From Micavibrio sp. TMED2 (GTDB lineage Bacteria > Pseudomonadota > Alphaproteobacteria > TMED2): a DNA stretch of 64,000 nucleotides. Location of the stretch: assembly GCA_002168225.1 (NCBI GenBank), contig NHBH01000009.1, positions 721,115 through 785,114 on the forward strand, read 5' to 3'. Positions 26,693 to 35,270 of this stretch are shown here, piece after piece. The position numbers and the translations under genes are program-made. The notes under the pieces are model-generated. The model searched no databases and was not told the DNA's origin. It saw only the letters and a program-made list of their open reading frames with translations. Within the stretch, counting starts at the first letter, position 1, and each line of letters starts with the position of its first letter.

Positions 26693-27772
26693 TTAGCCGA
26701 ACAGGGCCAGCATGGTGGTTGGTTGCTGGTTGGCGATGGCCAGAGACTGGATCGCCAGTTGCTGTTTGGTTTGCAGGGACTGCAGTCGGGCCGACTCACG
26801 TGCCAGATCAGCATCCACCAGCTGGCCGAGGCCTTCCTTGGTAGCGTCTTCGATGGCTTCGGTGAACTCCACCTGGAATTCGATCGAGCGGTTGTCCGCA
26901 CCGAGATTGCCAAGAGCCTGGCTGACTTCACGCTCGAACAGGGCGAAGGAGCTGTTGAAGACTGAGTCGCCACCGGTGGTGTCCGTATCAGAGTCGAAGA
27001 AGACATCGGTTTGACGAGTGCCATCAGCCTGAACGTCTGCCAGCGCTGCCTGTGCCATACGGGCGTTAACAACACTGCGCGCCGTGAAGCTGTTACCGGT
27101 CGTGTCGGCACCATTGGTGGCAACAGTATCATTGCCAACCTGACCGGTGGCACCGCCATTGGTGTTATCGGTCGAGTAGACAATACGGGCAAAAGCAACA
27201 AAGCCGGTAGTACCGCTGGTACCGCTTGAGCCAAGCATGAGGTCATTGGAGCGGATGGTCAGGCTGCCGCCATTGATATCCTTAATGGTGCTGACAGACT
27301 GGGCAGCGCCGTAGTTGCTGTAGTCGTCACCATTGGTGCCCTGATCGCCAGCCAGAATGTTGCGGCCATTGTATTCAGCGCCCTCAAGGAAGCTGCGGAG
27401 CTGATCAACCTGCGCGCGAAGATCCCCGGTGTAGATTTCACGCTGATCGCCGGACAGGCTTTCATCGGCAAGCTGGGACAGCTTGCTGCGAATGTCGCCC
27501 ATCAGGCTGGAGACCGAAGTCGCTGCTGTCGAGGCAACACTGATGATGCCCTTGGAGCCGGCCAGAGAGCTTTTGACGGCCTCATAGCCTTTCAGTTGAC
27601 CGCGAATGCCCTGTGCTACGGAAAATGCGGAAGCATCATCCTTGGCGCTGCTGATACGCAGTCCGGTTGAAACACGGTTTTGTACGGAACTGAGGTCACG
27701 ACCGATGGCGCTGAGATTCTTCAGCGCAACCATCGCGCCGACATTGGTATTGATAGAGTTTTGAAGTGACAT
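26693..27772 (-). CDS. fliC: Flagellin 2
   Basis: Second flagellin (359 aa). Its N terminus (NSINTNVGAMVALKNL, TGLRISSAKDDAS) and C terminus (ARLQSLQTKQQLAIQSLAIANQ) closely match flagellin 1. The central domain differs and is shorter by about 24 residues. The likely start MSLQNSIN has aagga upstream. A 24-codon in-frame extension looks like leader sequence. Two flagellins with separate terminators suggest separate control and a composite filament (inference). Confidence 0.93.
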   Translation of the reverse strand: MSLQNSINTNVGAMVALKNLSAIGRDLSSVQNRVSTGLRISSAKDDASAFSVAQGIRGQLKGYEAVKSSLAGSKGIISVASTAATSVSSLMGDIRSKLSQLADESLSGDQREIYTGDLRAQVDQLRSFLEGAEYNGRNILAGDQGTNGDDYSNYGAAQSVSTIKDINGGSLTIRSNDLMLGSSGTSGTTGFVAFARIVYSTDNTNGGATGQVGNDTVATNGADTTGNSFTARSVVNARMAQAALADVQADGTRQTDVFFDSDTDTTGGDSVFNSSFALFEREVSQALGNLGADNRSIEFQVEFTEAIEDATKEGLGQLVDADLARESARLQSLQTKQQLAIQSLAIANQQPTTMLALFG

Positions 27773-28076
27773 GACCGATATCCTTTCTGGGTTGGTCAGT
27801 GAAGTACCGGCCCACGGCGTTTTGCCTGTCGGGCCGCAACGCATGTCACGAGTCTCCGGCGTTGCCCTTTCTGGGCTTCCGCATAGCCCCCGTGCGGGCG
27901 TTGCCAGATCAGATATCGGCGAATTTGGATAAGAACTGCTTAATGGGACGTGCTAAATTTGCACGACCCGATCCCAAGAAAGCGGGAAACCTTATTAGGC
28001 ACTGGATTCAATCATCGCTGTGGTAAGGCTTTTCCTGTCCAGTTGAAGTCTTACCGGTATCCAGCGGAGTGAAATT
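27773..28076. other. Intergenic region flagellin 2 / GT41 gene
   Basis: About 300 bases between divergent genes. It holds the flagellin 2 leader, a possible FlbT target by analogy only. Minus-strand CGTGACATGCGTTGC (27832-27846) has a sigma-54 -12 but a poor -24. I see no confident promoter for either gene. Confidence 0.4.
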
Positions 28077-30191
28077 TTGTCCAGCAAGATTGATGAACAG
28101 GTTAAGTCGATCCATCAGCGCGCCCTCAAATGTCTGGAGAACGGTCAACCGGCTAAGGCGGTGAAGCTTTTCAGAACAGCCATCAAGCTCAGCCCGCATA
28201 ATGCTCCGCTGATGTGTAATCTTGGCTACGCGTTACTCAAGAATGAGCAATATCAGGAAGCGCTGAACTGGTTTGATTTTGCGCTCGCTGCCCAACCGGG
28301 CTGGAATATCGCGCTCTATAATCGGGGATTGGCGCTCTACAATCTGGAGCGTTTCGACGAAGCCAAGGCAGCCTTCGAGGAAGGGGTCAAGGCCCAGCCT
28401 GACCATGTGGATGCCAAGGTCAATCTGGCCGCGATCCACATGGAAGCACATGAGTTTGATGAAGCGCTCGCCGTACTGGATGAGATATTGGCCGACAATC
28501 CGGACAATACCAGTGTCCTGATTACCAAGGCGCATGTCTATGGGTTGAAAAAGGAACCGTTAAGAGCGCTCGAAGTAATAAACAGGATTGATGAGAGCGC
28601 CGGTATTGATGATCCGAACTATTATATTGTGGCTGCTTCGGCATATTTTGATACCGGGCAGGGATACCGGTCTTATGCCTTGTTGCAGCAGGCGTTCGCG
28701 CTCGGGGGCTTGAGCACCACAAACAAGATGACCGCCGCGCAGCTTTTGATGACGTTGCGTAAATCGGCGCAATGCGTCGAGCTATGTGACGAAGTAATCG
28801 AAGCTGAGCCAGACAACTATGATGCGTATCGTATCAAGGGGACGGCGCTTACCGGCATGGGGGCAATTGAAGATGCGGTTGATGCGGCCCTCAAATGTCA
28901 TGAGATGGAACCCGAGTATCTGGCTAATTATGTCAGCCTTATCTTTGGCATGAACTACCTAGATCCCCCGAAACCGGAAGTCATGGGCAGGATTACCAGA
29001 GATTATGAGACTTATGCCGGGCGCAAGATGGCCGCGATGCAGGCATACCATTATAGCGGTAGTCTGGATCCGGACAAAAAGCTGCGGGTGGGGTTCGTTT
29101 CCCCGGACCTTCGTGAACATTCATGTAGTTTCTTTATTGAAAGCGTTTTTGCCGGACTGGACCGGGACAAGTTTGAAGTTATCGCCATTCCCCGCAGGTT
29201 GGGCAAAGATCCACGAGCAACGCTATTGCGTCGTTTGTCCGATGCCTGGGTCCCGCTGCTGACCAATATATGGGAGGACATCACGGATACGCTTCGATCT
29301 CTTGAGTTGGATGTTGCCTTCGACCTTGCCGGACACACATCCTACCATTCCATTCCGGCATTTATCAGCCGTGTTGCCCCGGTGCAGATAAATTGGCTCG
29401 GCTATCCCAACACGACCGGTATCAGGAATATGGACTATCGGATTGTGGATCATTTTACCGATCCGGTCAGTGCCGATCGTTCGATCTATACCGAGGAGCT
29501 CGTCCGCATGGACCGATGCTTCCTGTGTTATTCGCCTCCAGCGGACCATCCTCAAGTTGAGGACAAGGCCGGTCGGGACAAGATTGTTTTTGGATCATTC
29601 AATTCGATTTCGAAAGTAAACCCGAGAGTGATGCAACTCTGGGTGCAGATATTGAGACGTGTGCCCGGCTCAACGCTGGTGATCAAGGCATTGCAGTTTG
29701 GCGAGGAAAGCATGATTGAGAATGCGCGCCAGCAACTGATCACACACGGGGTTGATCCGGACCGGTTGCAGGTATTTGGGGCCATGCCGAATACTTTTGA
29801 TCACCTTAACCTATATAATGAGATCGATATTGGTCTTGATCCGTTTCCCTATAACGGCACCACGACAAGCTGTGAGGCAATGTTGATGGGCATACCGGTG
29901 GTGAGTATGTGCGGTGAGGTACATTCGGCCCGTGTGGGATTGTCCCTGATGAACGCTGTCGGTCTGGGTGAACTGGTTGCTGGAAGCCCGGATGATTATA
30001 TCAATCTGGCGACGGAGCTTGCGCTTGATGTACCGCGTTTGCGCAACCTGCAATCAGGCATGCGGGACAGGCTGCTGTCCTCATCTCTGATGGATAGGGA
30101 TGATTTCAACAGCCATTTTGCGGCATCAGTCCGTTCAATGTGGCGCTCATATTGCGAGACTGGAAAATCAGCAGGTGAGCAGCGCCCTTAG
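28077..30191 (+). CDS. TPR-containing GT41 (O-GlcNAc transferase / SPINDLY-like) glycosyltransferase
   Basis: 704-residue protein. About ten TPR-type helix pairs occupy residues 1-280 (for example LGYALLKNEQYQEALNWFDF and YNLERFDEAKAAFEEGV). A GT41 catalytic region follows at about 335-690. Visible GT41 motifs are VGFVSPDLREHS with the catalytic-type His, FDLAGHTSYHS, INWLGYPNTTG, a nucleotide-binding segment IVFGSFNSISKVNP and LDPFPYNGTTTSCEAM. Such enzymes transfer a sugar to Ser/Thr of proteins. The start codon is TTG with ggag 7 bases upstream. It is divergent from the flagellins and followed by another TPR gene and a sugar dehydrogenase, so flagellin is the likely substrate (inference). 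Confidence 0.88.
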   Translation: MSSKIDEQVKSIHQRALKCLENGQPAKAVKLFRTAIKLSPHNAPLMCNLGYALLKNEQYQEALNWFDFALAAQPGWNIALYNRGLALYNLERFDEAKAAFEEGVKAQPDHVDAKVNLAAIHMEAHEFDEALAVLDEILADNPDNTSVLITKAHVYGLKKEPLRALEVINRIDESAGIDDPNYYIVAASAYFDTGQGYRSYALLQQAFALGGLSTTNKMTAAQLLMTLRKSAQCVELCDEVIEAEPDNYDAYRIKGTALTGMGAIEDAVDAALKCHEMEPEYLANYVSLIFGMNYLDPPKPEVMGRITRDYETYAGRKMAAMQAYHYSGSLDPDKKLRVGFVSPDLREHSCSFFIESVFAGLDRDKFEVIAIPRRLGKDPRATLLRRLSDAWVPLLTNIWEDITDTLRSLELDVAFDLAGHTSYHSIPAFISRVAPVQINWLGYPNTTGIRNMDYRIVDHFTDPVSADRSIYTEELVRMDRCFLCYSPPADHPQVEDKAGRDKIVFGSFNSISKVNPRVMQLWVQILRRVPGSTLVIKALQFGEESMIENARQQLITHGVDPDRLQVFGAMPNTFDHLNLYNEIDIGLDPFPYNGTTTSCEAMLMGIPVVSMCGEVHSARVGLSLMNAVGLGELVAGSPDDYINLATELALDVPRLRNLQSGMRDRLLSSSLMDRDDFNSHFAASVRSMWRSYCETGKSAGEQRP

Positions 30192-30294
30192 TCGTTGCTA
30201 TCATGGTGCGAATTTTGCAAGCTGCTTGAGCAGGGCTCCCCGATATGTACATCATGATTCTCATGAACAGGTGTCTTGGCCTTAAGGAATTACA

Positions 30295-30966
30295 ATGATC
30301 GACAAGTCAAAAGAAGCGACAGCCGCGCAGTTGGAAAAAAAGAAGGCTGAAGATTTGCCGGATATGCAGGTATCGGGAACGGTTCTGGATGCCTATGTTG
30401 AGCATATGGATAACGCGGAACAGGCCATCGGGGAAAAGAACCTGCCTCGGGCTATTATCGAGTTTGAAGCTGCCTCGCTGCTGCGTCCGAATATGTCCCA
30501 CCCATATCTGATGCTGGGACAGATCATGAAGCAGAATGGCAATATGATGGAGGCTTTGAGGAACTACGAGAAAGCCTACGATCTGCAGCCGAATAACCTT
30601 ACGGTTTTGAGCAATCTGGCGGAAGTAATGTTCGAGCTTGGCGATAATGAGGCTGCCAAGGGCATTGCCTGTGATGCTATTGCCATTGATGATAGTTTTG
30701 TGCCCGCGATCGCCCTGCTGGCGACGGTTCTGGGCATCGAGGGGGATACTGATCAGGCAACTGAACTGTTGAGATGCGCGATTGAGGAACAGCCCGAGGA
30801 AGCATCTCTCTGGCATGCTCTGGCTCAGCTGTGCAAACGGCAGGGTGATTTCGAGAATGCTGATATTTTCTTTCAGGAAGCCCTGCGTTTCAACCCTACT
30901 TCCAAGAGCATTCAGGCAGGTTACACCGAGATGCGGGAAGGGATGTCCTCCGGTATGCTGAATTAG
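30295..30966 (+). CDS. TPR repeat protein
   Basis: 223-residue soluble protein made mainly of TPR repeats (about 40-210), for example RAIIEFEAASLLRPNMSHPY, EALRNYEKAYDLQPNNLTVL and NADIFFQEALRFNPTSK. The N terminus is charged and coiled. There is no catalytic domain. It lies 103 bases after the GT41 gene on the same strand and may be an adaptor for it (inference). Specific function unknown. Confidence 0.75.
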   Translation: MIDKSKEATAAQLEKKKAEDLPDMQVSGTVLDAYVEHMDNAEQAIGEKNLPRAIIEFEAASLLRPNMSHPYLMLGQIMKQNGNMMEALRNYEKAYDLQPNNLTVLSNLAEVMFELGDNEAAKGIACDAIAIDDSFVPAIALLATVLGIEGDTDQATELLRCAIEEQPEEASLWHALAQLCKRQGDFENADIFFQEALRFNPTSKSIQAGYTEMREGMSSGMLN

Positions 30967-31061
30967 GTTAGCGCACGGGTTTTGTCTCATGCTAGACAGG
31001 CCCGGGTTTTCCTGAATGTCCGTTATCGGGCATTTGCTGTTTCGCATCAGATCGTTTTGTC

Positions 31062-32390
31062 ATGACAAGCATTGCAACCCTCCAGCAGCGGCTGGAGGCG
31101 AAATCCGCCACTATCGGGGTAATCGGGCTGGGCTATGTGGGCCTGCCGCTGGTGAAGGCCTTTGCCGAGCAGGGGATCAGGGTTATCGGCTTCGATATCA
31201 ACCAGTCACTGGTTGATGATCTGAACCGCGGGCACTCGATTATCGACCGGGTTGGCAATGATGCCCTGCAGGGCTTTATCGACGGCAAGCTGTTCCATGC
31301 GACCACTGATTTTGCCGAGCTGGTCAATGCTGATGTCATCAATATCTGCGTGCCAACGCCGCTCGACCGTCATCAGCAACCGGATCTGAGTCATGTGGAA
31401 GCAACCGGTCAGTCGATTGCCAAACATCTGCGCAAGGGGCAACTGGTTGTGTTTCAATCAACCAGCTATCCGGGTACCACGGCAGAAGTGCTGAAGCCGC
31501 TGTTCGATGCAACCGGTCTCGAATGCGGCACCGATTACCTGCTGGCCTTCTCGCCCGAGCGTGAGGACCCCGGCAACCCGACCCATCATTTTGGCAATAC
31601 GCCCAAGGTGATCGGTGCCGATGACCCGGCCTCACGCGCCGCCGCGGCTGCATTGTTCGAGCCGCTGGTGCCATCGGTCAAGATTGTCTCCAGCACCCGC
31701 GCGGCAGAAGCGGTCAAGCTGACCGAGAATATCTTCCGCAGCGTCAATATCGCCCTGATCAATGAGCTGAAGGTGATCTATCAGCGCATGGGGATCGATA
31801 TCTGGGAAGTGATCGAAGGGGCCAAGACCAAACCGTTCGGGTTCATGCCGTTCTATCCCGGTCCGGGGCTTGGCGGGCACTGTATTCCGATTGATCCGTT
31901 CTATCTGACCTACAAGGCAAAGGAATTTGATATGCCGGCCCGGTTCATTGAACTGGCCGGGGAGATCAATACCGCCATGCCATATTACGTGGTCGATCAG
32001 TTAGCACGGGCACTGGAGGCGCGTTCGGCCAAGGTGTTGAATGGTGCCAATGTTCTGGTGATCGGCGCATCCTACAAGAAGAATGTCGGCGATACCCGTG
32101 AGAGCCCGGCGCTGAAGCTGCTCGACCTGCTGCATCAACGTGGTGCGGTGGCCCAATACCATGATCCCCATGTGCCGATCCTGCGCACCTTCCGCCATTT
32201 TCCAGCGCTTGAGGGCATGGAGAGCGGTGATCTGGAGGCACAGCTCGAGGCGGCCGATGCCGTCATCATCTGCACCGATCACGATGCGGTGGATTATGAG
32301 CTGGTCGGTCGCAAGGCCGCGGTCATTCTCGATACCCGTGATGCCATGCGCAAAAAGGGTGTCAGTAGCGACGCGCTGTTTCTGGCCTAG
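31062..32390 (+). CDS. UDP-sugar 6-dehydrogenase (WbpA/WbpO type)
   Basis: NAD-dependent nucleotide-sugar dehydrogenase (442 aa). The Rossmann motif GLGYVGLPLVKAFAEQG is near residue 23. Further motifs are VINICVPTPLD, SPEREDPGN and the catalytic Cys in GLGGHCIPIDP, and a C-terminal UDP-sugar binding domain begins at about 320. The SPEREDPGN and PGLGGHCIPIDP forms fit the UDP-N-acetylhexosamine dehydrogenases more than plain UDP-glucose dehydrogenase. It would make a UDP-uronic acid donor for surface polysaccharide or glycan. The position after the GT41/TPR genes suggests a glycosylation cassette. Exact substrate is not decidable from sequence alone. Confidence 0.88.
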   Translation: MTSIATLQQRLEAKSATIGVIGLGYVGLPLVKAFAEQGIRVIGFDINQSLVDDLNRGHSIIDRVGNDALQGFIDGKLFHATTDFAELVNADVINICVPTPLDRHQQPDLSHVEATGQSIAKHLRKGQLVVFQSTSYPGTTAEVLKPLFDATGLECGTDYLLAFSPEREDPGNPTHHFGNTPKVIGADDPASRAAAAALFEPLVPSVKIVSSTRAAEAVKLTENIFRSVNIALINELKVIYQRMGIDIWEVIEGAKTKPFGFMPFYPGPGLGGHCIPIDPFYLTYKAKEFDMPARFIELAGEINTAMPYYVVDQLARALEARSAKVLNGANVLVIGASYKKNVGDTRESPALKLLDLLHQRGAVAQYHDPHVPILRTFRHFPALEGMESGDLEAQLEAADAVIICTDHDAVDYELVGRKAAVILDTRDAMRKKGVSSDALFLA

Positions 32391-32414
32391 TTCTCAAGGC
32401 AAACTTCCAAAAGC

Positions 32415-32457
32415 AAACGCCGCTGACCATGCCTTTCTGGACTGGTCAACGGCGTTT
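32415..32457 (+). terminator. Terminator of the sugar dehydrogenase gene
   Basis: Stem aaacgccg-c-tgacca pairing with tggtca-a-cggcgttt (one internal mismatch, 13-base loop), followed by a T run. It closes the glycosylation-type genes. Confidence 0.8.
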
Positions 32458-32561
32458 TTACTTTTGACGGTTACGGGACCGTGAGGGGCGAATGCGAGGG
32501 GGAAGCGGTCCTGCAAAAACAACAGACTGAAAACAGCATTAGCCAACTGATTTCTGCCATT

Positions 32562-32593
32562 GAAAAGGCCGCGAAATACTTCCCGGCCTTTTC
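32562..32593 (-). terminator. Terminator of flgE
   Basis: Ten-base perfect stem gaaaaggccg / cggccttttc with a 12-base loop. It can act on the minus-strand flgE transcript and possibly in both directions. Confidence 0.75.
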
Positions 32594-32623
32594 ATGATGT
32601 CATACCGTCAAACTGATTACCGG

Positions 32624-34366
32624 TTATCGGATGTTGAGCAGTTCAGCCAACATCTGGTCGGCGGTGTTGATAACCTTGGTACCGGCAGAATATGCCCGCT
32701 GGGTAATGATCAGACGGGAGAACTCATCGGCAAGGTCAACGTTTGACTGTTCAAATGAGCCGCTGAAAACCTGGCCACTACCGTTGACATTGGCCTCCCG
32801 GAAGCTGACTTCGCCACTCTCGTTGGTCGAGGTGTAGACGTTCAGGCTCTCGGATTTCAGGCCGTTGTAGTTCGGGAAATCGGCAATGGCGATCTGGTAC
32901 AGTGGTACGATCTCGTCATTCGAGAACAACACGTTGACCACACCGTTCTCATCGATGCTGTAATCCCGGCGGACACCGAATGATGAGCCGTTCTGGTCGA
33001 TATCGGTGGTCAGGAACGAAGAATTCAACTGGGTCAGACGATCGATCTGGAACTCGAAATTGCCCGGATCGGAACCGTTGTTGTAGTTGATGCCGTTCAG
33101 CGAGATGGCAAGATTGCCATTCGCGTTTGCCGTCGCATTGATCGAGCCGTCAGCATTGAAGTTGATATAACCGATCGAGGCATTGGTGCCGACCTGATCA
33201 CCGGCGGACAGGGTAACCTGCCACCAACCAAACGGGTTGGCATTGGCGGTGTCGCTGCCCAGCGCCGGGAAGGTGCCATTACCGGAAACGGTATTGTTCG
33301 GCGGGTTCGGCGGGCTTGGCAGAACGGTTGCTGCAGTTATGGTACCCGCAGATGGACCTGCGCCAGCAAGGCCGGAGTCAACAGCGGTGAAAAGGGTGGC
33401 GCCGCCTGCAGTTTGAATTGGACCAACGGCATCACCTTCGTTGACGGGGACAATAACAAGGGCACCATCTTCACTGAGGCTGGCAGAACCCGCGCCCGCT
33501 GCAGGTGCATCGGGCAGGGCTGCGTTGATCCGGTCGATCAATTCACCGACGGTGAGATTGGTAATGCCGGCAGGTAAAGAAACCGTCGTCAATGTTCCGC
33601 CGAGGGTAATATCCAAATCCTGTGGTGCACCGGTCGGTGTGCCGCTTGGGTTTAGTTCGGTATCAAGCGTCAGGCCAGTTTGATCGAAGGCAACATTCTC
33701 AAGGTTTGGCGGTGCCACCTTGGTCACATCCAAGGTCAGCAGTTGCTCGTTACCAAGACTGTCATAAACCGTGATGATACGGGAGAAGGCTGAACCGCCG
33801 GTGCTCAGGTCCGTATCAATCGGGGTTGACGAGTCAAAGTTGATTGCCGGGTCGACAGTGCTGGTCGCATTGTTGAAGCCGGGCAGGAAGTTCAGGTTCA
33901 CCGGCTCTAGGCTTGAGAGGTTGTCGAAGTTGGTCGGAATATCGCCATTCTCATCAAGGCGCCAGCCATACAGTACGTGACTGCCGATTTCTGATGGCGT
34001 CTGGAGATAACCGTCCTCGGTCTCCTCAAAGCGCCCAGCCCGGGTGTAGTAGGGGAACTGGATGCTGTTGGCGACATTCGCCCCAACGACAAACATACCC
34101 TCGCCGAGAATACCCATATCCTCTTTGCGACCGGTGGTTTGCAGCAGGCCCTGCTGGTTTACGGTACCAAGGGACGCAGCACGTACACCGCCCGGCTGCA
34201 GGATCGAATTGGTATCCGTACCGGTCACCAGATTGGCGAAGGTTGCAATAGACCGTTTGAAACCAGGGGTCTGGTTGTTCGCAATATTGTTCGAAATAAT
34301 GGTCAGGGATTGGCTCTGCGCATTCAGCGCCGAAACCCCTGTGAATAATGAACCGAAGACGCTCAT
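32624..34366 (-). CDS. flgE: Flagellar hook protein FlgE
   Basis: Hook subunit (580 aa). The N-terminal rod/hook motif is LFTGVSALNAQSQSLTIISNNIANNQTPGFKRS. The C terminus (DEFSRLIITQRAYSAGTKVINTADQM) is the usual flg_bbr_C. The length is well above that of enteric FlgE (about 400), because of an enlarged Gly/Ser/Asn-rich central region (about 190-430). The ATG has a strong ggaggt site. It follows flgD by 62 bases in the fliK-flgD-flgE operon. Confidence 0.93.
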   Translation of the reverse strand: MSVFGSLFTGVSALNAQSQSLTIISNNIANNQTPGFKRSIATFANLVTGTDTNSILQPGGVRAASLGTVNQQGLLQTTGRKEDMGILGEGMFVVGANVANSIQFPYYTRAGRFEETEDGYLQTPSEIGSHVLYGWRLDENGDIPTNFDNLSSLEPVNLNFLPGFNNATSTVDPAINFDSSTPIDTDLSTGGSAFSRIITVYDSLGNEQLLTLDVTKVAPPNLENVAFDQTGLTLDTELNPSGTPTGAPQDLDITLGGTLTTVSLPAGITNLTVGELIDRINAALPDAPAAGAGSASLSEDGALVIVPVNEGDAVGPIQTAGGATLFTAVDSGLAGAGPSAGTITAATVLPSPPNPPNNTVSGNGTFPALGSDTANANPFGWWQVTLSAGDQVGTNASIGYINFNADGSINATANANGNLAISLNGINYNNGSDPGNFEFQIDRLTQLNSSFLTTDIDQNGSSFGVRRDYSIDENGVVNVLFSNDEIVPLYQIAIADFPNYNGLKSESLNVYTSTNESGEVSFREANVNGSGQVFSGSFEQSNVDLADEFSRLIITQRAYSAGTKVINTADQMLAELLNIR

Positions 34367-34428
34367 CGCTACCTCCTAAAAAACAAGCTGCTTTAGCTAT
34401 TCAAATTACGTGCCAACTTTGTGGCGTT

Positions 34429-35238
34429 TTAAACCGAGTCGTCAGATTCGCCGTCATCAGCCTCATCACCGGTATCGGTGGCGTCGGTGGACTCGCCATC
34501 CCCGATCGTGCCGGTACCAACCTTGCTGTTTGAGTCCGGATATTCGGCAGAAAATACCTGGCTGAGCGGCACAATTGATTCCCCCATGGCCAGATAGGTT
34601 TCGCCGTTACGGGTCTCGATCCCGGTCACCCGGCTGCTGACGCCAAGTTCGACCGAAACGGAATCCTTTTGATTGATTGGCACCACATCGAGCAGCAGGG
34701 TGTAGTTGCCTGCTGTTACCGTCTCGCCGTTATTATCCTTGCCATCCCACTGCACGACAGTCAGGCCGGGCTGTTCACTGACCTTCTCGGTGTAAACCGT
34801 TTCACCCTCGGCATCGACGACACGCATGGTTAGGGTCGCGACCTCGTCGCTGAGGTCATAGACGAAGCGGTTACCGGTGCCGTCACCTGCATTGTAGAAC
34901 TGCTGGCCTTCATAGCTGACATCAAGGCCGATATAGCCAAGCGCCTGCTGCAATGAGTTGGCCATGGTGGCATTGATCAACTCATCCAGCTTGTCATTGG
35001 ATTTGATCTGTTGCTCAACCTGGTTGAACATCACCAACTGGTTGGTAAATTCGGTGGTATCGGTTGGATTGAGCGGATCCTGGTTCTGCAACTGGGTGGT
35101 CAACAGGGTCAGGAAGTCGTCAAAGTCCTGCGCAAGAGACGCAGAATCGCCGACCTCCTCGGCAAAGATCTGGCCACTTTGCGAGATTGACGATGATGAT
35201 GTCGTCGTATTCGGCGTCAGTGTAATTGAATCAGACAT
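34429..35238 (-). CDS. flgD: Hook capping protein FlgD
   Basis: Hook assembly scaffold (269 aa). The N-terminal FlgD domain holds DFLTLLTTQLQNQDPLNPTD and FTNQLVMFNQVEQQ. An Ig-like middle domain (about 120-220) contains VVQWDGKDNNGETVTAGNY. The acidic Asp/Ser-rich C-terminal tail (about 235-269) goes beyond the conserved family. It is placed between fliK and flgE as expected. Confidence 0.93.
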   Translation of the reverse strand: MSDSITLTPNTTTSSSSISQSGQIFAEEVGDSASLAQDFDDFLTLLTTQLQNQDPLNPTDTTEFTNQLVMFNQVEQQIKSNDKLDELINATMANSLQQALGYIGLDVSYEGQQFYNAGDGTGNRFVYDLSDEVATLTMRVVDAEGETVYTEKVSEQPGLTVVQWDGKDNNGETVTAGNYTLLLDVVPINQKDSVSVELGVSSRVTGIETRNGETYLAMGESIVPLSQVFSAEYPDSNSKVGTGTIGDGESTDATDTGDEADDGESDDSV

Positions 35239-35270
35239 ATCGGTTCTCCATAACGCGGGTGATCAGGGGA

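Noticed and set aside
27832..27846. CGTGAC-N5-TTGC upstream of flagellin 2 as sigma-54 promoter
   Set aside because: The -24 element lacks the essential GG; the same pattern also appears at 44072-44086 beside a better promoter.
27900..27950. Minus-strand GCCGATAT resembling a sigma-28 -10 element
   Set aside because: The only -35-like TAAG lies 18 bases away instead of 15, and no fliA gene is in the window.
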